Source of the DNA: Liolophura sinensis
Taxonomy: Eukaryota; Mollusca; Polyplacophora; Chitonida; Chitonidae
Direction: 5' to 3'
Length of the DNA: 64,000 nucleotides
Assembly (NCBI RefSeq): GCF_032854445.1
Contig: NC_088295.1
Coordinates: 57,457,249-57,521,248 of the forward strand
A model generated the notes under the pieces. The model made no database searches. It was given only the letters and a program-made list of their open reading frames with translations, and was not told where the DNA came from. Positions within the stretch are counted from its first letter, which is position 1. Each line of letters opens with the position of its first letter. Shown piece after piece: positions 1 through 13,100 of the stretch. The position numbers and the translations under genes are program-made.

Positions 1-557
1 TTATGATCAGTTTCTATTACTAAAGTTTGAGAAGCTTTAAATTATATTTAACAAGAGCATTTAAGAAACAGAACCAGGTCTTGAAAAGCCCATAATATCG
101 TAATCCATTTCATTGCCAGCAGCCGATGTGCTGCTCAACCATACACAGTCAACAGAATGTCCATGTAGTTAGATTGTCAAATGAAAACAAATCAGTTGGA
201 CATGGTTTATGTGTACCCATGAAATAGCATTTGTGTCAGAATATTTCTGTGTAAAGAGCCGATTAAAATGGCCGCATGTGCGTTTCCTTGGAATGAACTT
301 TTGAGAAAAACATGTGGATTGATGAAATGTTCCAGATGGTAGATTCTAGAAAGCAACTTTCAATCCTACAAATTAAAATTGTGGACAAACTGTAAATGTC
401 CTGTTAAGTTGTCACAGTTTGAACCAAAGATAATCATAAATGGTGTTTCAAAATTTGATCCAAGTCAAAACTACAGGTAGCTTTGAAAACTCAGCCCCAG
501 AAATGACCAGTTCTTGCTCTACTGATAATGTTTATTATGGTTGTGTTTGTGTTACAG
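1..557 (+). other. PAAF1 intron (partial)
   Basis: Intron sequence running in from the left edge and ending in the acceptor GTTACAG (551-557) before the first visible exon. I see no coding segment or recognisable repeat in it. Confidence 0.6.
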
Positions 558-2008
558 ATCTTTGAGCTGGACTGTCACTCTGCTGTCAATTCCTGCACAT
601 TTATTTCCCCTGAATCTGCTGTCTGCGGTACAGAGGATGGTCATGTGACTGTCATCGACCTACGAAACTACAGGTTAAGTCGGATAACACAATAGACAGT
701 TGAAACAGTTTGGTCATTTCCAGTTGTTTATGGTATCCTTGTAAGGGCAGTCTTAGAACTTTTGGTGAAACATGTAAAGTCATTTGAAGATCCACCAATA
801 GGGTACTATCTAGATGAGAAAACAAGGAAGTCTTGATTTGTTCTAAACCTATATTAGAGGCAGATCTTCTAATACAAGAGGGGGCCTCTGTGGCTCAGTT
901 GGTTAGCGCGCTAGCGCAGCATAATGACCCAGGAGTCTCTCACCAATGCGGTCGCTGTGAGTTCAAGTCCAGCTCATGCTGGCTTCCTCTCTGGCCGTAC
1001 ATGGGAAGGTCTTCCAGCAACCTGTGGATGATTGTGGGTTTCCTCCAGGCTGTGCCTGATTTCCGAGTGAAATTTTCTTGAGTACGGCGTAAAACACCAA
1101 TGAAATAAATAAATAAATCTAATACAAGAGCTTGAAATTTCCATGAAATTCAGTAGATGTTTCATGTTTTTTTTTTTCATGTATTCCAGAGTTCCCTTAA
1201 AAGAGTGGAAAGAACAAAGATCAAGTATTTTGTCATTGTTGCCGTTTAAACAAGGGTTCTTTGCAAGCAGCGGTAAGATTTATAGCTGAACTTATTCTTT
1301 TTTCTTTCCTCAAAATTCATCACAACAGAAAGAATGAACTGTGACTATATTAATCTCTGCTGGATATTTATTAGTAGTTTTATTGTGCCTATTTTACTTA
1401 TGGTTTACGTCACACTAAAAGGATTTTTCACTTCTGTCATACAGAAGAAGTGAAGGAAACAGGCCAGGTCTGGAGATACCACTCTCCTGGCCAGCCTGAC
1501 ACATTCCTCTAGGTATAAAGCTAAGGCCCCCACCAGATCCTAGCTCTATCTGTATTAGTGCATTCTGCGCTTCATACAGAAGACATCGGGCATGAGACCC
1601 ATCCATTCCAGTGATTGTGTCACAGGGCTTCAGATATGGAGGTCAGTTGTCATCCACCAAGATGTTGTACAGATCTCTACGTCACATGTACAAGAGTTTA
1701 TCAGTGTGCTGCCAAAGTTCAGGGTTTTCCCAGGGCACGTCAGTTTCCTCCACTCACAAAGCTGATGGCTGTATACAAACATGTGTTTATATTCTATCTG
1801 GTGTTAAACAACAATCATGCATATAAAGAATTGAATTCTTTTCTCAGGTGACGGGTCGTGTTTTCGAGTGACAGAAGAGTTCAAGACAGACCTGGAGTTG
1901 ACGGGACCAGACTGTGATCCGGTGTACAAAGTTGTAAACGATGCTCAGACAATCTACACTGCTTGTAGAGATGGACTGATACGCAAATATCGACTCGATA
2001 TGACTTGA
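558..2008 (+). CDS. PAAF1: PAAF1 (proteasomal ATPase-associated factor 1), C-terminal exons, partial
   Basis: Three coding exons are visible: 558-673, 1190-1272 and 1848-2008 (TGA 2006-2008). Each is bounded by AG/GT and the joins stay in frame (phases 2 and 1). The spliced product is about 119 residues of a WD40 protein: a strand set ending GHVTVIDLRNYR, then VPLKEWKEQRSSILSLL, then GDGSCFRVTEEF and the terminus TGPDCDPVYKVV...IYTACRDGLIRKYRL. I recall human PAAF1 ending in a very similar GADCDPVYKV...IYTCCRDGLVRRYQL, which is why I name it rather than calling a generic WD protein. The family binds 19S proteasome ATPases (Rpt subunits) and acts as an assembly chaperone/regulator; the yeast counterpart is Rpn14. 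The 5' part lies left of the window and 1-557 is intron. A SINE with a clean target duplication sits in the next intron. Confidence 0.88.
881..1117 (+). mobile_element. SINE-A, full length, with target site duplication
   Basis: A tRNA-like head (A-box region GTGGCTCAGTTGG; B box GTTCAAGTCC at 961-970) is followed by the conserved core (GGGAAGGTCTTCCAGCAACC) and the tail ending GTAAAACACCAATGAAATAAATAAATAAA. It is flanked by a perfect 13-bp duplication TCTAATACAAGAG at 868-880 and 1118-1130, so both ends of the element are defined. It lies in a PAAF1 intron. This copy is the best internal reference for the family. Confidence 0.95.
1675..1826 (+). mobile_element. SINE-C copy (diverged)
   Basis: Shares with other copies in the window the order: a TACGTCACATGTA-like word, a 'TTTATCAGTGTGCTGCCAAAG' type block (consensus CAGTAACTTGCCAAAGG), GGTTTTCC...GGGCAC, TTTCCTCCACTCACAAAGCTGA, and a tail TCTGGTGTTAAACAACAATCA. 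It lies in the last PAAF1 intron. The 5' limit is uncertain. Confidence 0.6.
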
Positions 2009-2950
2009 TAATCCTATCATTCTCCTTAACTGTTTTTGTTTCGCTTTTTTTTTTAATCATCTTTCGTTACCATGGTTGGAAGAGGAATGTGAGTGTTATA
2101 GTACATTGGATAGATGTACCCTTTTTAAAATCTTAATTGTGGCATTTAAGAAAATCACTTGACTATAGAAAGAGCAATTTGTGGCAGACTGATATCTGAT
2201 ATATTTTCTGAGCCAGAAATATGTACATTAGCTAAGTGGCAGTCTGAGTAGTATATATTTACGGCTTGAAATAAGGGGCAAGATCATCATTTAATTGTGA
2301 TGAAATGTAAAATTTGTACATGCGATCTACACCTGCATTTATAGAGATGGGTTTACATCAACCGGATGTAAATCTTATCTGTCATTTATACCTATTTGTG
2401 TTTCACGAAGTTTAAAATTGTCGTTTGTTACCATTGCTCGAGAGGAATGTGATTGTTGTAATGTAATACATTAACATTGGATAGATTTACCCTTCTCTTA
2501 ATCTATTATTGCCTCAATTAAGAAAATATCTGGGCCAGATGGTGAATTTTGTGGCAGACCAATTTTTGACATATTTTTTCTGAGAGCTTGAACAAATATA
2601 CACTTTATTCATGTCAGAATTAGAATGTTATTTCATTTATTATTTGAAAACGTTATGGAAGGGAAAAGATCATTGCTGATGAAAGTTCAAACATTATCAT
2701 TTGCCTATGTACATCTGAAAATGTACATTTATGAGTTCCGAAAGTGAGATTGAGGAACGTAGAGGAAAAGCTAAGGTCTGAAATGGTATACTGGAGTTGA
2801 AGACATAAAATGTAGCAGTAATGTGCATTATTTTTGTTTACAACAGTAGATCCATGATGCTAACAGTTCGTAAATGCATGGGTTCTTTAGGAAGTTGCCA
2901 GTTGTGTGTTCCATTATTTTCATTTATTATTAAAGTATTTGCCATTATTT
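2009..2950 (+). other. PAAF1 3' UTR (probable)
   Basis: AT-rich sequence after the stop, with no ORF of note. An ATTAAA hexamer at 2929-2934, near a CATTTATTATTAAAG context, is a candidate poly(A) signal. The segment contains an old direct duplication (2063-2212 versus 2421-2587). The extent of the UTR is inferred. Confidence 0.45.
2063..2587 (+). repeat. Diverged direct duplication in the PAAF1 3' region
   Basis: 2063-2212 and 2421-2587 carry the same ordered words: TCGTT(TG)TTACCAT, AGAGGAATGTGA(G/T)TGTT, ACATTGGATAGAT(G/T)TACCC, TTAAGAAAAT, TTTGTGGCAGAC and ATATTTT(T)TCTGAG. The two are clearly homologous but well diverged, with about 360 bp between starts. Confidence 0.75.
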
Positions 2951-3149
2951 CATCATTTTGTCTTGCTTTCTTTTGTGACATGTGCATGTAAAGTGGTGGG
3001 GAGTGGACAGTGTTTAACTAGGTCACACAAGGTGCGGGTTCAAACCTTGAAACTATAAATCTTGATGACAAATTGTGGTGGAGCATGTGACGTTTGTTAA
3101 CGTTGATGTTTGTTGATGAGCACATAAAGTGTCCTCTGCCATATATTGA

Positions 3150-3410
3150 TTTATTTATTTGATTCGTGTTTTACGGCGTACTCAAGAATACTTCACATGT
3201 ATGAGGATTGTCAACATTATGGTGGAAGGAAACCCGGCAGAGTCTGGGGGAAAACTCACGTCAGTCCGCAGGTTGCTGGCAGACCTTCCCACTTAAGGCT
3301 GCAGAGGAAGCCAGCATGAGCTGGACTTGAACTCACATTGACCACATTGGTGAGAGGCTCCTGGGTAACTCCACTGTACTAGCATGAGAACAACCAGGCA
3401 ACAGAGGTCC
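3150..3410 (-). mobile_element. SINE-A, nearly full length
   Basis: Minus-strand copy. The (AAAT)n tail is at the left (TTTATTTATTTGATTCG), then the core (GCAGGTTGCTGGCAGACC), then the tRNA-like head to about 3410. It lies between PAAF1 and DDX10. Confidence 0.88.
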
Positions 3411-3515
3411 TTCCACCCAGTAGGTTGTCCACTATATACCAGATGTGCTGATGGGATTTTGATTACCATTGCATATCACAGATAAGGCACATCAGAAGTT
3501 TAATTAACAGTAATA

Positions 3516-3590
3516 TGCCAAAGTGGCCTGGCACTCAGGTTTCCTGCATCTATAAGAATGGCCACCAGCATACAAGTGTAAATTTATTGA
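3516..3590 (+). mobile_element. SINE-C fragment
   Basis: ATGCCAAAGTGGCCTGGCACTCAGGTTTCCTGCATCTATAAGAATGG is shortened here to its diagnostic order: TGCCAAAG, GCACTCAGGTTTCCT, CATCTATAA, then ATACAAGTGTAAAT. This matches the 3' half of the other SINE-C copies. Confidence 0.5.
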
Positions 3591-3685
3591 GTGGCTTTAA
3601 AACAGACAATCTTATACCAGCTATCAACCAATATGGGCATTGCATGTCACTATTGCTGAGCCAGTTCACAAATCCACGTTAAACC

Positions 3686-3728
3686 ACCCCCACCCCCCAC
3701 TCCCCCCCACCCCACCCCGACCCCGCCC
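3686..3728 (-). repeat. C-rich tract (G-quadruplex-capable on the minus strand)
   Basis: Runs of 4-7 C separated by single A/T/G bases. The complementary strand has at least five G-runs in about 40 nt. It lies in the PAAF1-DDX10 intergenic region, about 450 bp before the DDX10 start. Confidence 0.8.
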
Positions 3729-4177
3729 AAAAAACTAAGAAAGTATATAAAGTACGAAATTATGATGGAATCGTGTAAAGACAAGCCGTCAACAATCTTC
3801 AATGTTGTTGGGAAGACGTAAGGTACCGGTACCAAAGATACAGAAGTGTATTGTACCGCTAGGCGAATGAAATAAATCATGCATGCCACAAATAGTTCAT
3901 TTACTGATGTATCAGCTGGTGTGGTGTGATATAGCTTTCCAAGGGTTCATGTCAGAGGAGCCTTGTGAAATAGTCTTATGATTAATTTAAATACTTGTTT
4001 GAAGCTACGCATAATATAGTCAGTTCTGAGGAAAAGGAATGACACGCGATGGTTGTAGGAGTTGCCTCCCTTGTAAGAACCCTCTTCAGGAAAGTGTTGC
4101 AGAGGTACGAAAGTCACAGTACAACAGAAACACGTGTTGTCAAACTGTTCAGCTTGGTTTGTTGATTTTAGGCAAAA

Positions 4178-7100
4178 ATGAACAAATACGGCAAGGATTT
4201 TTCCAAACTGCCGAAATCTAAAGATGGCAAGATTCAAAGGAGGGATAAATTTAGAGGAACGAAGGGAAAATTCAAGCGTAAAGAGCTCTACAGCACGCAA
4301 AAGAGAACATGGATGTTAATAGACGAAGAGATCGCATCTCTATCCGCGCAATACACAGATGTAAGTTGGATAACAAACGCGAGGAAAACTTGAAAGCTTA
4401 CCCGCTTTCTGAACGCCGTTAGTGACACCGCTTTTCACCCCAAACCACCTGTTAACGCGTTATGTGCATATGACAATTACGTTAAATGCACTTACCCCTT
4501 TAGACCCAGGTGTCTATTTGAAGAGTTCAACTCCTCTCTTGATACTGGGCTGGTGGAGTATCATAGCCACATCAGCAGCCATTGGTAAACTGTACACCCT
4601 TGCCCGTACATGCAACATCCTAGATATATTCCACTTGGTAATGGCACACAAACCCTGAAATGACAAGATGGTCACCACAGAAACAGCGGCCATTTTGCAT
4701 TCACCACTGTTCTTGAAAAAGTTGTCGTTCCTGGATGGGGCATGTCATGATCCTGAAAAGACAAGCCAGACGGCGAACTTGTTTTGAAATAAGTTGCATT
4801 GTCATGAATACGTGGCTCGTATGTTTGCCATTACCGAATGGTGCCTTTATGTGATTGAACATTGATGGTTTTCTAATGGTACATGTAACACTATTCTACT
4901 TGAGAATTCTCCCTTTTAAACGTTACATCAGTCATTAAAAGCGCAGGACATCAATACATACTTGTCAGATCTCTCTTAGTTTTACTTAGCTGGCAGGAGA
5001 TGGAGTTACAAAACAAAAATATACAGGTCAGATTTCATCTGGGATAAGACAGTTCTGGGTGGGGCTGACATTGATCAGGAGCCTGCTTTCTTATTTATAT
5101 AAGATTGTGGTACACTTTCCTACATACAGGTATTTGAGCTGAAATGTGTGTTCATAAAATGTCAAGGTACAGTCTTTTGCGTAAAAAGATACTAGTATGA
5201 GATATAGGTAAATTAAGTTGTCAACACAGTATAAAATGGACTCCTCATACTCTACATTTGTCGTAGTGTGTATATGGAACAAAATCTCATTTATTTTTCA
5301 GATTGACTCAGCCAAAATATCAACATTTGCTGATTTTCCTTTGTCTAAGAAGACTCTAGAAGGTATGTTGTGGTAAATATGTTTTAATATAAATAAAGAG
5401 CTCAAAATATCTTGGTCAAGATTTTACAGCAAAACCTTTAATTTTTACGCACGCTTGTTAGTTCTGTGGCAAACGGATATGTGCATAATACTTTATGCAT
5501 TTCTTTTCCAGGGCTAAAACTGAATAACTATGAGAAACCTACTGAGATCCAAAGAGAGACTGTAGGACTTGCCCTTCAGGGAAAAGACATCTTAGGAGCT
5601 GCAAAAACAGGCTCTGGGAAGACTTTGGCATTTCTGATACCAGTGAGTTGCTTAAATTTAATTAATGGCATTCTCGTTTTATTTCATTGCTGAAGTGTAG
5701 AGTATTTCATTTGAGTGCAGTGCGGTTTAAGGGTAGGGGAAAATCTTACAAAGCCCTGTCTAAAAACATAGCATTCATGAGAACCCTAAACCTTCTTCTC
5801 ACCCGCTGGCAGAACTGTTCCCAAAAAAAAAAAAAAAAAAAAATACTGGATTCAAAGTAATAACTTTGCACTATTGTGTTTTTACCCACTCCCACCTCCT
5901 CACAGAATCTGGTAAATGGCATAAAATTTGGCATAAAAATGTGCACTTTTAGAGGCTAAAAAATACCATAAAGTTTTATTTGTAATGCTGAAACTTCAAC
6001 GTTTTCCTAGGAGAAAATCGTCCTGCCTTCAAAACATACCTAGCGACACATTTCTCAGATCAATAGAACTCTCAGAATCAGGGAAAAGTCATGGATGAAA
6101 TTCTAGGCCATTTACTGCATGCTCTCTGGCTATACCTTGTTATGTGTTAAACTGTTAACGTATTGGGAAGGTCTACCAGCAACCTGTGGATGGTTGCTTT
6201 CCTTTCACCATATTGCTGACCTTATTGTTGGTAATTTAGGTTTAGATGACATCATTTTATTAGTGGTAAACACAGGATTAAGAAGAAATATCAATTTCAG
6301 GTAATGATTTTGGGCTATACACTTTATAATGTATGAAAACTGAAATGTGTGTTTTTTTTTCTTTTGGAACAGATTTTGGAACTACTGTACCAAAACAAAT
6401 GGTCACCCTTGGATGGTTTGGGAGCACTGATTATCTCCCCTACCAGAGAGCTGGCTTACCAGACCTTTGAGGTGTTGAGAAAGATTGGGAAGAAACATGA
6501 CTTCTCCGCTGGACTTGTTATTGGTGGCAAGGTAATAGATTTACAGCAAAAAATTTTTATAAAGCTTTCAGTAGTTGTACTTCCACATAAGCTATTTTAT
6601 TAGCCAGTCTTTTTGTGCTCAGTGTTAGACAAAAGCCAATGAAATATTTTCTTGGCCACTAAACCAATCACCACATGCCAAGCTCAGCCAAAAGTTTTGC
6701 CCTAAACTTTGTATCTTCTGTCATCCAAACTAAAACAAAGATCATAACTTCATATCGTCACAAAAGATTTATTTTAACTAAAACCTGGTAAAAATTTTAT
6801 TTTTTTCTGTTTATGATATGCTATTGGGTCTGATTATTAGTCCCTTGTTGGTGGCCGAGGGGACAATGGGTTTACTTTTTTGTCATTTTTGCTCTTTTTT
6901 TCTTTTTCTTTTTTTATAATGGTTTATTTTGCTGAATTGAAACTGGCGTATATGGCTTCACAGAGACAACTTACGGATCTGGTTCAAGTTTTCAGGCATT
7001 TTGTCCATTGTCTACAAAGCTATGTCCGTTTTGTGATATTGTGGACTTTGACATAGCTATTATGCTGACTGCTCAAGTTGATATTGGACATATATTATGA

Positions 7101-10100
7101 AAACAATACTTCCAGAATGCCTGTTAATATTACATTTATTGTATAAATGCAAACATAGTTCAGCTGTCATTTCCTTTCTCTTGAGGCTGGTGTACATACA
7201 CTTTAAAAGAGTTCTAGGAAGTTTACAAGCACTTGCTTATTGTCGTTGGTGTCTCCGGGCTCTATCTGTTTTCCTCCCTCTTTAATGTTTGTTGCCGCAT
7301 AGTTGAAACGTTGTAGAGTTCGGCATCAAGCACTAATCAAATAATAAATAAATAAAACAGTGGTGTGGTTTGTTTCTTTCAGCATTTGAGGGAAGAATCT
7401 GAGAGAATAAGTCGTACTAACATTGTAGTATGCACACCAGGGAGACTTCTACAACACATGGATGAAACTGTAGGATTCACAGCACATTCCCTCAAAATAC
7501 TGGGTAAGTAAACATGTTCTTGTACTACTTACAAAAAGTCTTAAATGGATAAATAGTAAATGGATAGGATATTTCATTTTGACAGGCCTTTGTCACAGCA
7601 TTAAATATTGTTCCTGTATAAAAAGACATGTAAAACATTTGAATGGAGAAAATTGCATAATGTAATTCGGATTTGTTTTCTTATTTGTTTTCAAATTTGA
7701 TATTTTTTGCTCACTGTCACTTTTCCTCTGAAGTACTTCAGAGGGAATTCAGGATAAAGTTAAGAGAGAATATTACACAGTGAATTTGAGTGCTGTAATG
7801 TAGCTTATTCCATTTGATGTGTATATTGTCAGTTTTGCCATGAACATAAAGAGAACATAAAGTATTGTATTTGCCCTGGAAAATCGCCTGATAAAGTACA
7901 TTCTACAGGCAAATGAAAGTCCTTAAATGTTACTTTTGGTGCTGAAACTTACATTTTTCTTTTGGGATATAATTGTACCTTCAAAACATACGTCAAAAAC
8001 ACAAATCTGAGATGGAAAGAAATCAGGAATGAAATTTTAGATCTGAGACCAACTACAGCTTTTTAATTTGGGCACCGTTTTAGTCATCCAGTTTGGGCTG
8101 AAATATTTTAAAATATAAAGAACTTAATACATTCTGAAAGAACTTCTGTTGTCAAATCTGTATATAAATCTTTGTAGACTTTATAGTTCACGTGATTATA
8201 CAAAATTCTTTTAAGTACTTAAGTTGAATATATAAGGCAATATTCCTCGTAAATGGGCTTTTTAAGGTTTAAGGTGCTGTAATTACGGTGTTTGGTGTTA
8301 TCAAGGTGTTATCAAAATATTCTAATATTTGACCCTAAGATCAAAGACAGTATTTGACATGGTTTATTTGTTGTTTGCAGTGTTAGATGAGGCTGACCGT
8401 ATCTTGGACCTTGGCTTTGCTCAGACCATGAATGCTGTGGTAGAGAATCTGCCCCCAGAGAGACAAACCCTTCTCTTCTCTGCCACACAAACCAAGTAGG
8501 CAGTTGTTACTTTTGTACTTTTTATAGGAAACATGAAACACTTGTGTTTTATTTCTTAATATGGACTTCAGGATGTAACCTGACATATAAAAGTACCCAA
8601 GCTTCTCAGCTTTCTTCGTGAGGTGTAAAAATTGCTTTAAACTACAGTCCCAGGGGTCAGTTCGGACATAAAGTGGCCTAATGTCAAAACAACTTTGGGG
8701 GTGGGGGGTAGGGGGGGGAGTTGAATGGGGTTGTGTGAGGCAAAATCGCCCTTCAAGCTACACTCTTCATTTTATGGCACCTTTTCTTGTATGTTTGAAA
8801 CAACATATATGTATAAAAATCTGGTATGTGACGTTACATCTACATGGTTTGGACAAGAATATATAGTTCCAAAAAAATTTTATGTTTAACTTTAACGGCA
8901 TTTTGAAAAACCAGGATTCATGGAAATTTTTCTTTGCCAAATGTAGCAATTAGGAAATTTATGACATTAACGACTTCATTTGAATTTCATCTCCATCTGG
9001 TTGTGTTGGGTGCGACCTTACCATTTACACGAGACTCAGTTGATGCCAAAGTACTCATGCAGTTCCAATAGTTTTTCCTCTCTATTTGCATCATGTTTAA
9101 TGAGATAATGTTGGTTGAATTCGATAACATTGGTTTTGATGAAGTCATTCTGCAGCTCTATCTGAGACTGGTTAAATTTTAAGTTTCATCATCTTTAAAC
9201 TTAATTGTTATTAAGATTAGTTTCATATATTAAAAAGATGACAATAGATTTTGTCAGAAAACATTGGTGTCGGGACTAGAGTTCTTCTAAAAATGCTCCT
9301 GCAAATGGTTTCAGGTCAGTAAAGGATCTGGCTCGACTCAGTCTACACCAGCCCATGTTTGTGTCTGTACATGAATTGTCTGAATACAGTACACCTGCAC
9401 AGTTAGAACAGGTGAGATAACCAGTGTGTACCAGCCCATGTTTGTGTCTGTACATGAATTGGCTGAATACAGTACACCTGCACAGTTAGAACAGGTGAGA
9501 TAACCTGTGTGTACTAGCCCATGTTTGTGTCTGTACATGAATTGTCTGAATACAGTACACCTGCACAGTTAGAACAGGTGAGATAACCAGTGTGTACCAG
9601 TCCATGTTTGTGTCTATACATGAACTCTGTGAATATAATACACCTGTACAGTTTATAGACCAGGTGAGATAACCAGTGTGTACTAGCCCATGTTTGTGTC
9701 CATTCATGAACCCGGTGAATACAATACACCTGCACAGTTTATGGACCAGGTGAGATAACCTTTCTGGTTATTCTGGTACAGGTAAGAGATAACCTTAAAA
9801 GCCTTTCTCTTTTCATGACTGTATGTTTGTAAATTGTTCTTGTTCCTAATGAATTTGTGTCAATTTACCATGGCTTTTGGTATCAGAGATATGAAATTAA
9901 TATCAGAATAGCCACGTGCAAAGTTAAGACACAAATACTCTTTAAGGTCACACTGCACATCTTGTAAAATACAAGAACTCCCCATTGTTGAGATGTTTGT
10001 TTGGACCACAGAAAGAGATTTATGAAATTGTTTGACTATTTAACTTTTATGGAATTTTCTTCTTGTTTCAGAGTTACATCGTTTGTGAACTTCATGAAAA

Positions 10101-13100
10101 GTTAAACATTTTGTGGTCTTTTGTGAAGAACCACATGAAGTCCAAAATCCTGGTTTTCTTCCAGAGTTGTAAACAGGTATGTGTGCTGTGTCTGATTGGG
10201 CGTTTTGAATTGTTGTGGATGCGCTATTATGCTGTGCGAGCATGCTAACCACTAGGCGTTGTTGAGGGCTGTAATTTTAGGTTATTTCAAACTCTTGTCT
10301 GAACTAACGAAAGTTATAATATTTACTGTTTTCAATGCTTTGTTTCAGGTAAAGTTTGTGTATGAGGTGTTTAAGAAGCTGAGGACTGGCTTGACGACTC
10401 TCTGTCTTCATGGCGGCATGCATCAGCTGAAGAGGGTGGCCATGTACGACCAGTTCTGCAGGAAGAAACATGCCGTGCTGTTTGCTACAGATATTGCTGC
10501 TAGAGGCCTCGGTAAGCTCCATTTGTCAGGGACAGTGTGGAGGGACCATTGTCACATGAATGCTGAGATAATTCAGAAGTGTGCATGAAAATTTGTGTTT
10601 GTACGGAAAGAGATTTCATGCATAATGGTATATTTCAAGATTAGAATATGTCTGAAACAAAAACAAATATTCTTGAAAACACTGAAATTTTTGGTTTTAT
10701 TTGTACATCAACTTTACATGCAAGATGATGCTAGTAAGTAAATTAAAGTCTTAATTAGGTTGTTCATGTAAATGCTCTTGCTGGCTTCTGATGGCTGATG
10801 TCTAGAGCATCACCTCCAAAGTTGGGAGATCTGAAATCAAACCCGGGTTCAGTAATACCAACTTAGGTTTTTACTTACTTTGAATTCAGCACTGAAAGGT
10901 TAGTGCAAGGCATTTCACCATCATAATGTTCACGTGGTTATTTGAACATACTTGTGAGAAAAAGAGGCACCAGACACTTCACAAGATTGTTATTATGGCT
11001 TATGACACTGAGCGACCTTTGTGGGATTTGAACCCCTGTTCTTTAAGAGGAGGATGGTGGGTAACTTGGGACGGTCCAGTGGTTTACTCTGAGCGCTCCG
11101 TATCCCACCACCTATAAACCTGACCTGGGGAAAACTCATGACCATTTGCAGGTTGCTGCCACACCTTATGGCTATGATCTTCACATAATCTGACTGAAAT
11201 GTTACCAATGTATTGTGGAACATGATCACTCATTCATTACTTCATTTGTTCCATCGTTCTATCATTCTGTCTTGATGTGTGACAGACTTCCCTGCGGTGA
11301 ACTGGGTGATTCAGCTGGACTGCCCAGAAGATGCCAATACCTACATCCACAGAGCTGGTAGAACAGCCAGGTGAGTTTAATGGAGATACCATACAAACAA
11401 AAGTCAAACGAAAGAAGGGTATAATTTGCTGGAGCAAACCTGGCAAAAATCTCCATGTACGTTCCAAACTTCCTTGTACTAAAAATTGTTATTAAAAACA
11501 AGCTAATTTAAATTATTTATATCCCACCCCAAATAAAAGAAAACTTATGCATGGATCAGACTTATTTTTGGCCATGAAATGAATCCCTCATGTAAAAAAA
11601 ATTTATCCAAATCGGACAATATTCGGAAACGTTATTGCATGGAAACCAAAGGTAAACAAAGATACAGACTGACCGAAAACTTATTTTTTTATTTCATTGG
11701 TGTTTTTCAACATACACAGAAAATCAACGTTATTGGTGGGAGTAACCTGGGCTGAGACCGATAAAACTCACAACCGTCTGCAGGTTACTGGCAGAACTTT
11801 CCACCTCCGACACGAGAGGAAGCCAGCATGAGGACCAAAAAAATAAATATCCCTCGGTTTTGCTGAATAAAAAGCTCCTAGAGTAATCAGACCCTTTACT
11901 AGTTTTGATCCCAGCTTGTAACTAATTGTGTATTTACAGTTTTACATTTCTACATGTGTATATGCAAAAGGATTGTAAAGGAAAAAATAACTGTCTTTCC
12001 TATCCCATAGCTAGCCTCACTGCAATTTTTGGTGAAGTCACCGTTGCAATATACACAACTTTTGTACAGCTTGTCATTCCCTGTCAGGATTATGCTGATG
12101 TTACAAAAGTTTGTTGTGTATGGAGTTGTTTCCCTTGACTAGTTCACTCTTCTGTCAGCCCAAACTAATACTGTAGAAATAAAACATGCTTTTCAGGTAT
12201 GAGAAAGATGGTGAGTCGTTGCTCATACTGCTGCCCTCTGAGGAAGAAGAGATGATCAGGCAGTTGGAGAGCAAGAAAATACCCATTCAGAAAATGAAGT
12301 AAGTTGAGTGCACACATATAAACCATTTTGGTGGCCTAGTGGTGAGAGCATCCAGCAAAGGAGAGTCGGGAGATGTGAGATCAAACCCGGGTTGGGTCAT
12401 ACCAAAGATTATAATAATGATACTTGTTGCTGCCTCTCTTGGTGCTCAGCACTGAGAGGAAGTTGGTCTGGTGTGAGTATAGTGTGGCTGGGTGAGGTGA
12501 ATGCATGGTGTCTTTGGCATCGTACTTCAGTTGGTGCAGCGTTTTAGTTCCTCTTCAGAATGCCCAACTTGGCCTAGTTTAGTGAATTTTGGATTTCTTC
12601 GCTCTCACTACTTATGGGGCCTTGGTGAAAATAAGTGGTCACGAGATTTGTTTGGCTGTTTGTGTAGTCTAACATTCATTGATTACCATTTGTGTCTTAC
12701 CATATATGTATGTCACATGTAGGAAAGTTCATCAGTAACTTGCCAAAGGACGGTGGTTTAATCATGGGGCATTTGCGAATGTGATATTGAACATGAATTA
12801 AATAAGTAAATACATAAATGTTGGCGTGACATTTTGTATTGTTCCCAGGCCTAACCCTAAACGGATCTGGAGTGTACAGAACAGACTTGAGTCTCTGTGT
12901 GCCTCGGATGTGCCCCTGAAGGACAGCGCTCAGCGGGTGAGAACTGTGCATAGTGGATGGAAACCAGTTTTTATACATCCATAAGTAGTTTAATATTTTA
13001 TGGTACCAGGGGGTTTATTATAGGGCAGCTACCAGCTACTTTTGTGAAGAATTGAGTAAGTGGCTGCCCACTTCAACCAAAAGTACTACTTCATTTAATT

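Noticed and set aside
881-975. tRNA-like head with A and B boxes as a tRNA gene
   Set aside because: No cloverleaf with an acceptor stem; it is the 5' part of a SINE with core, tail and target duplication.
9338-9735. Overlapping minus-strand ORFs across the DDX10 exon 7 array
   Set aside because: They are shadows of the tandem copies of a real plus-strand exon.
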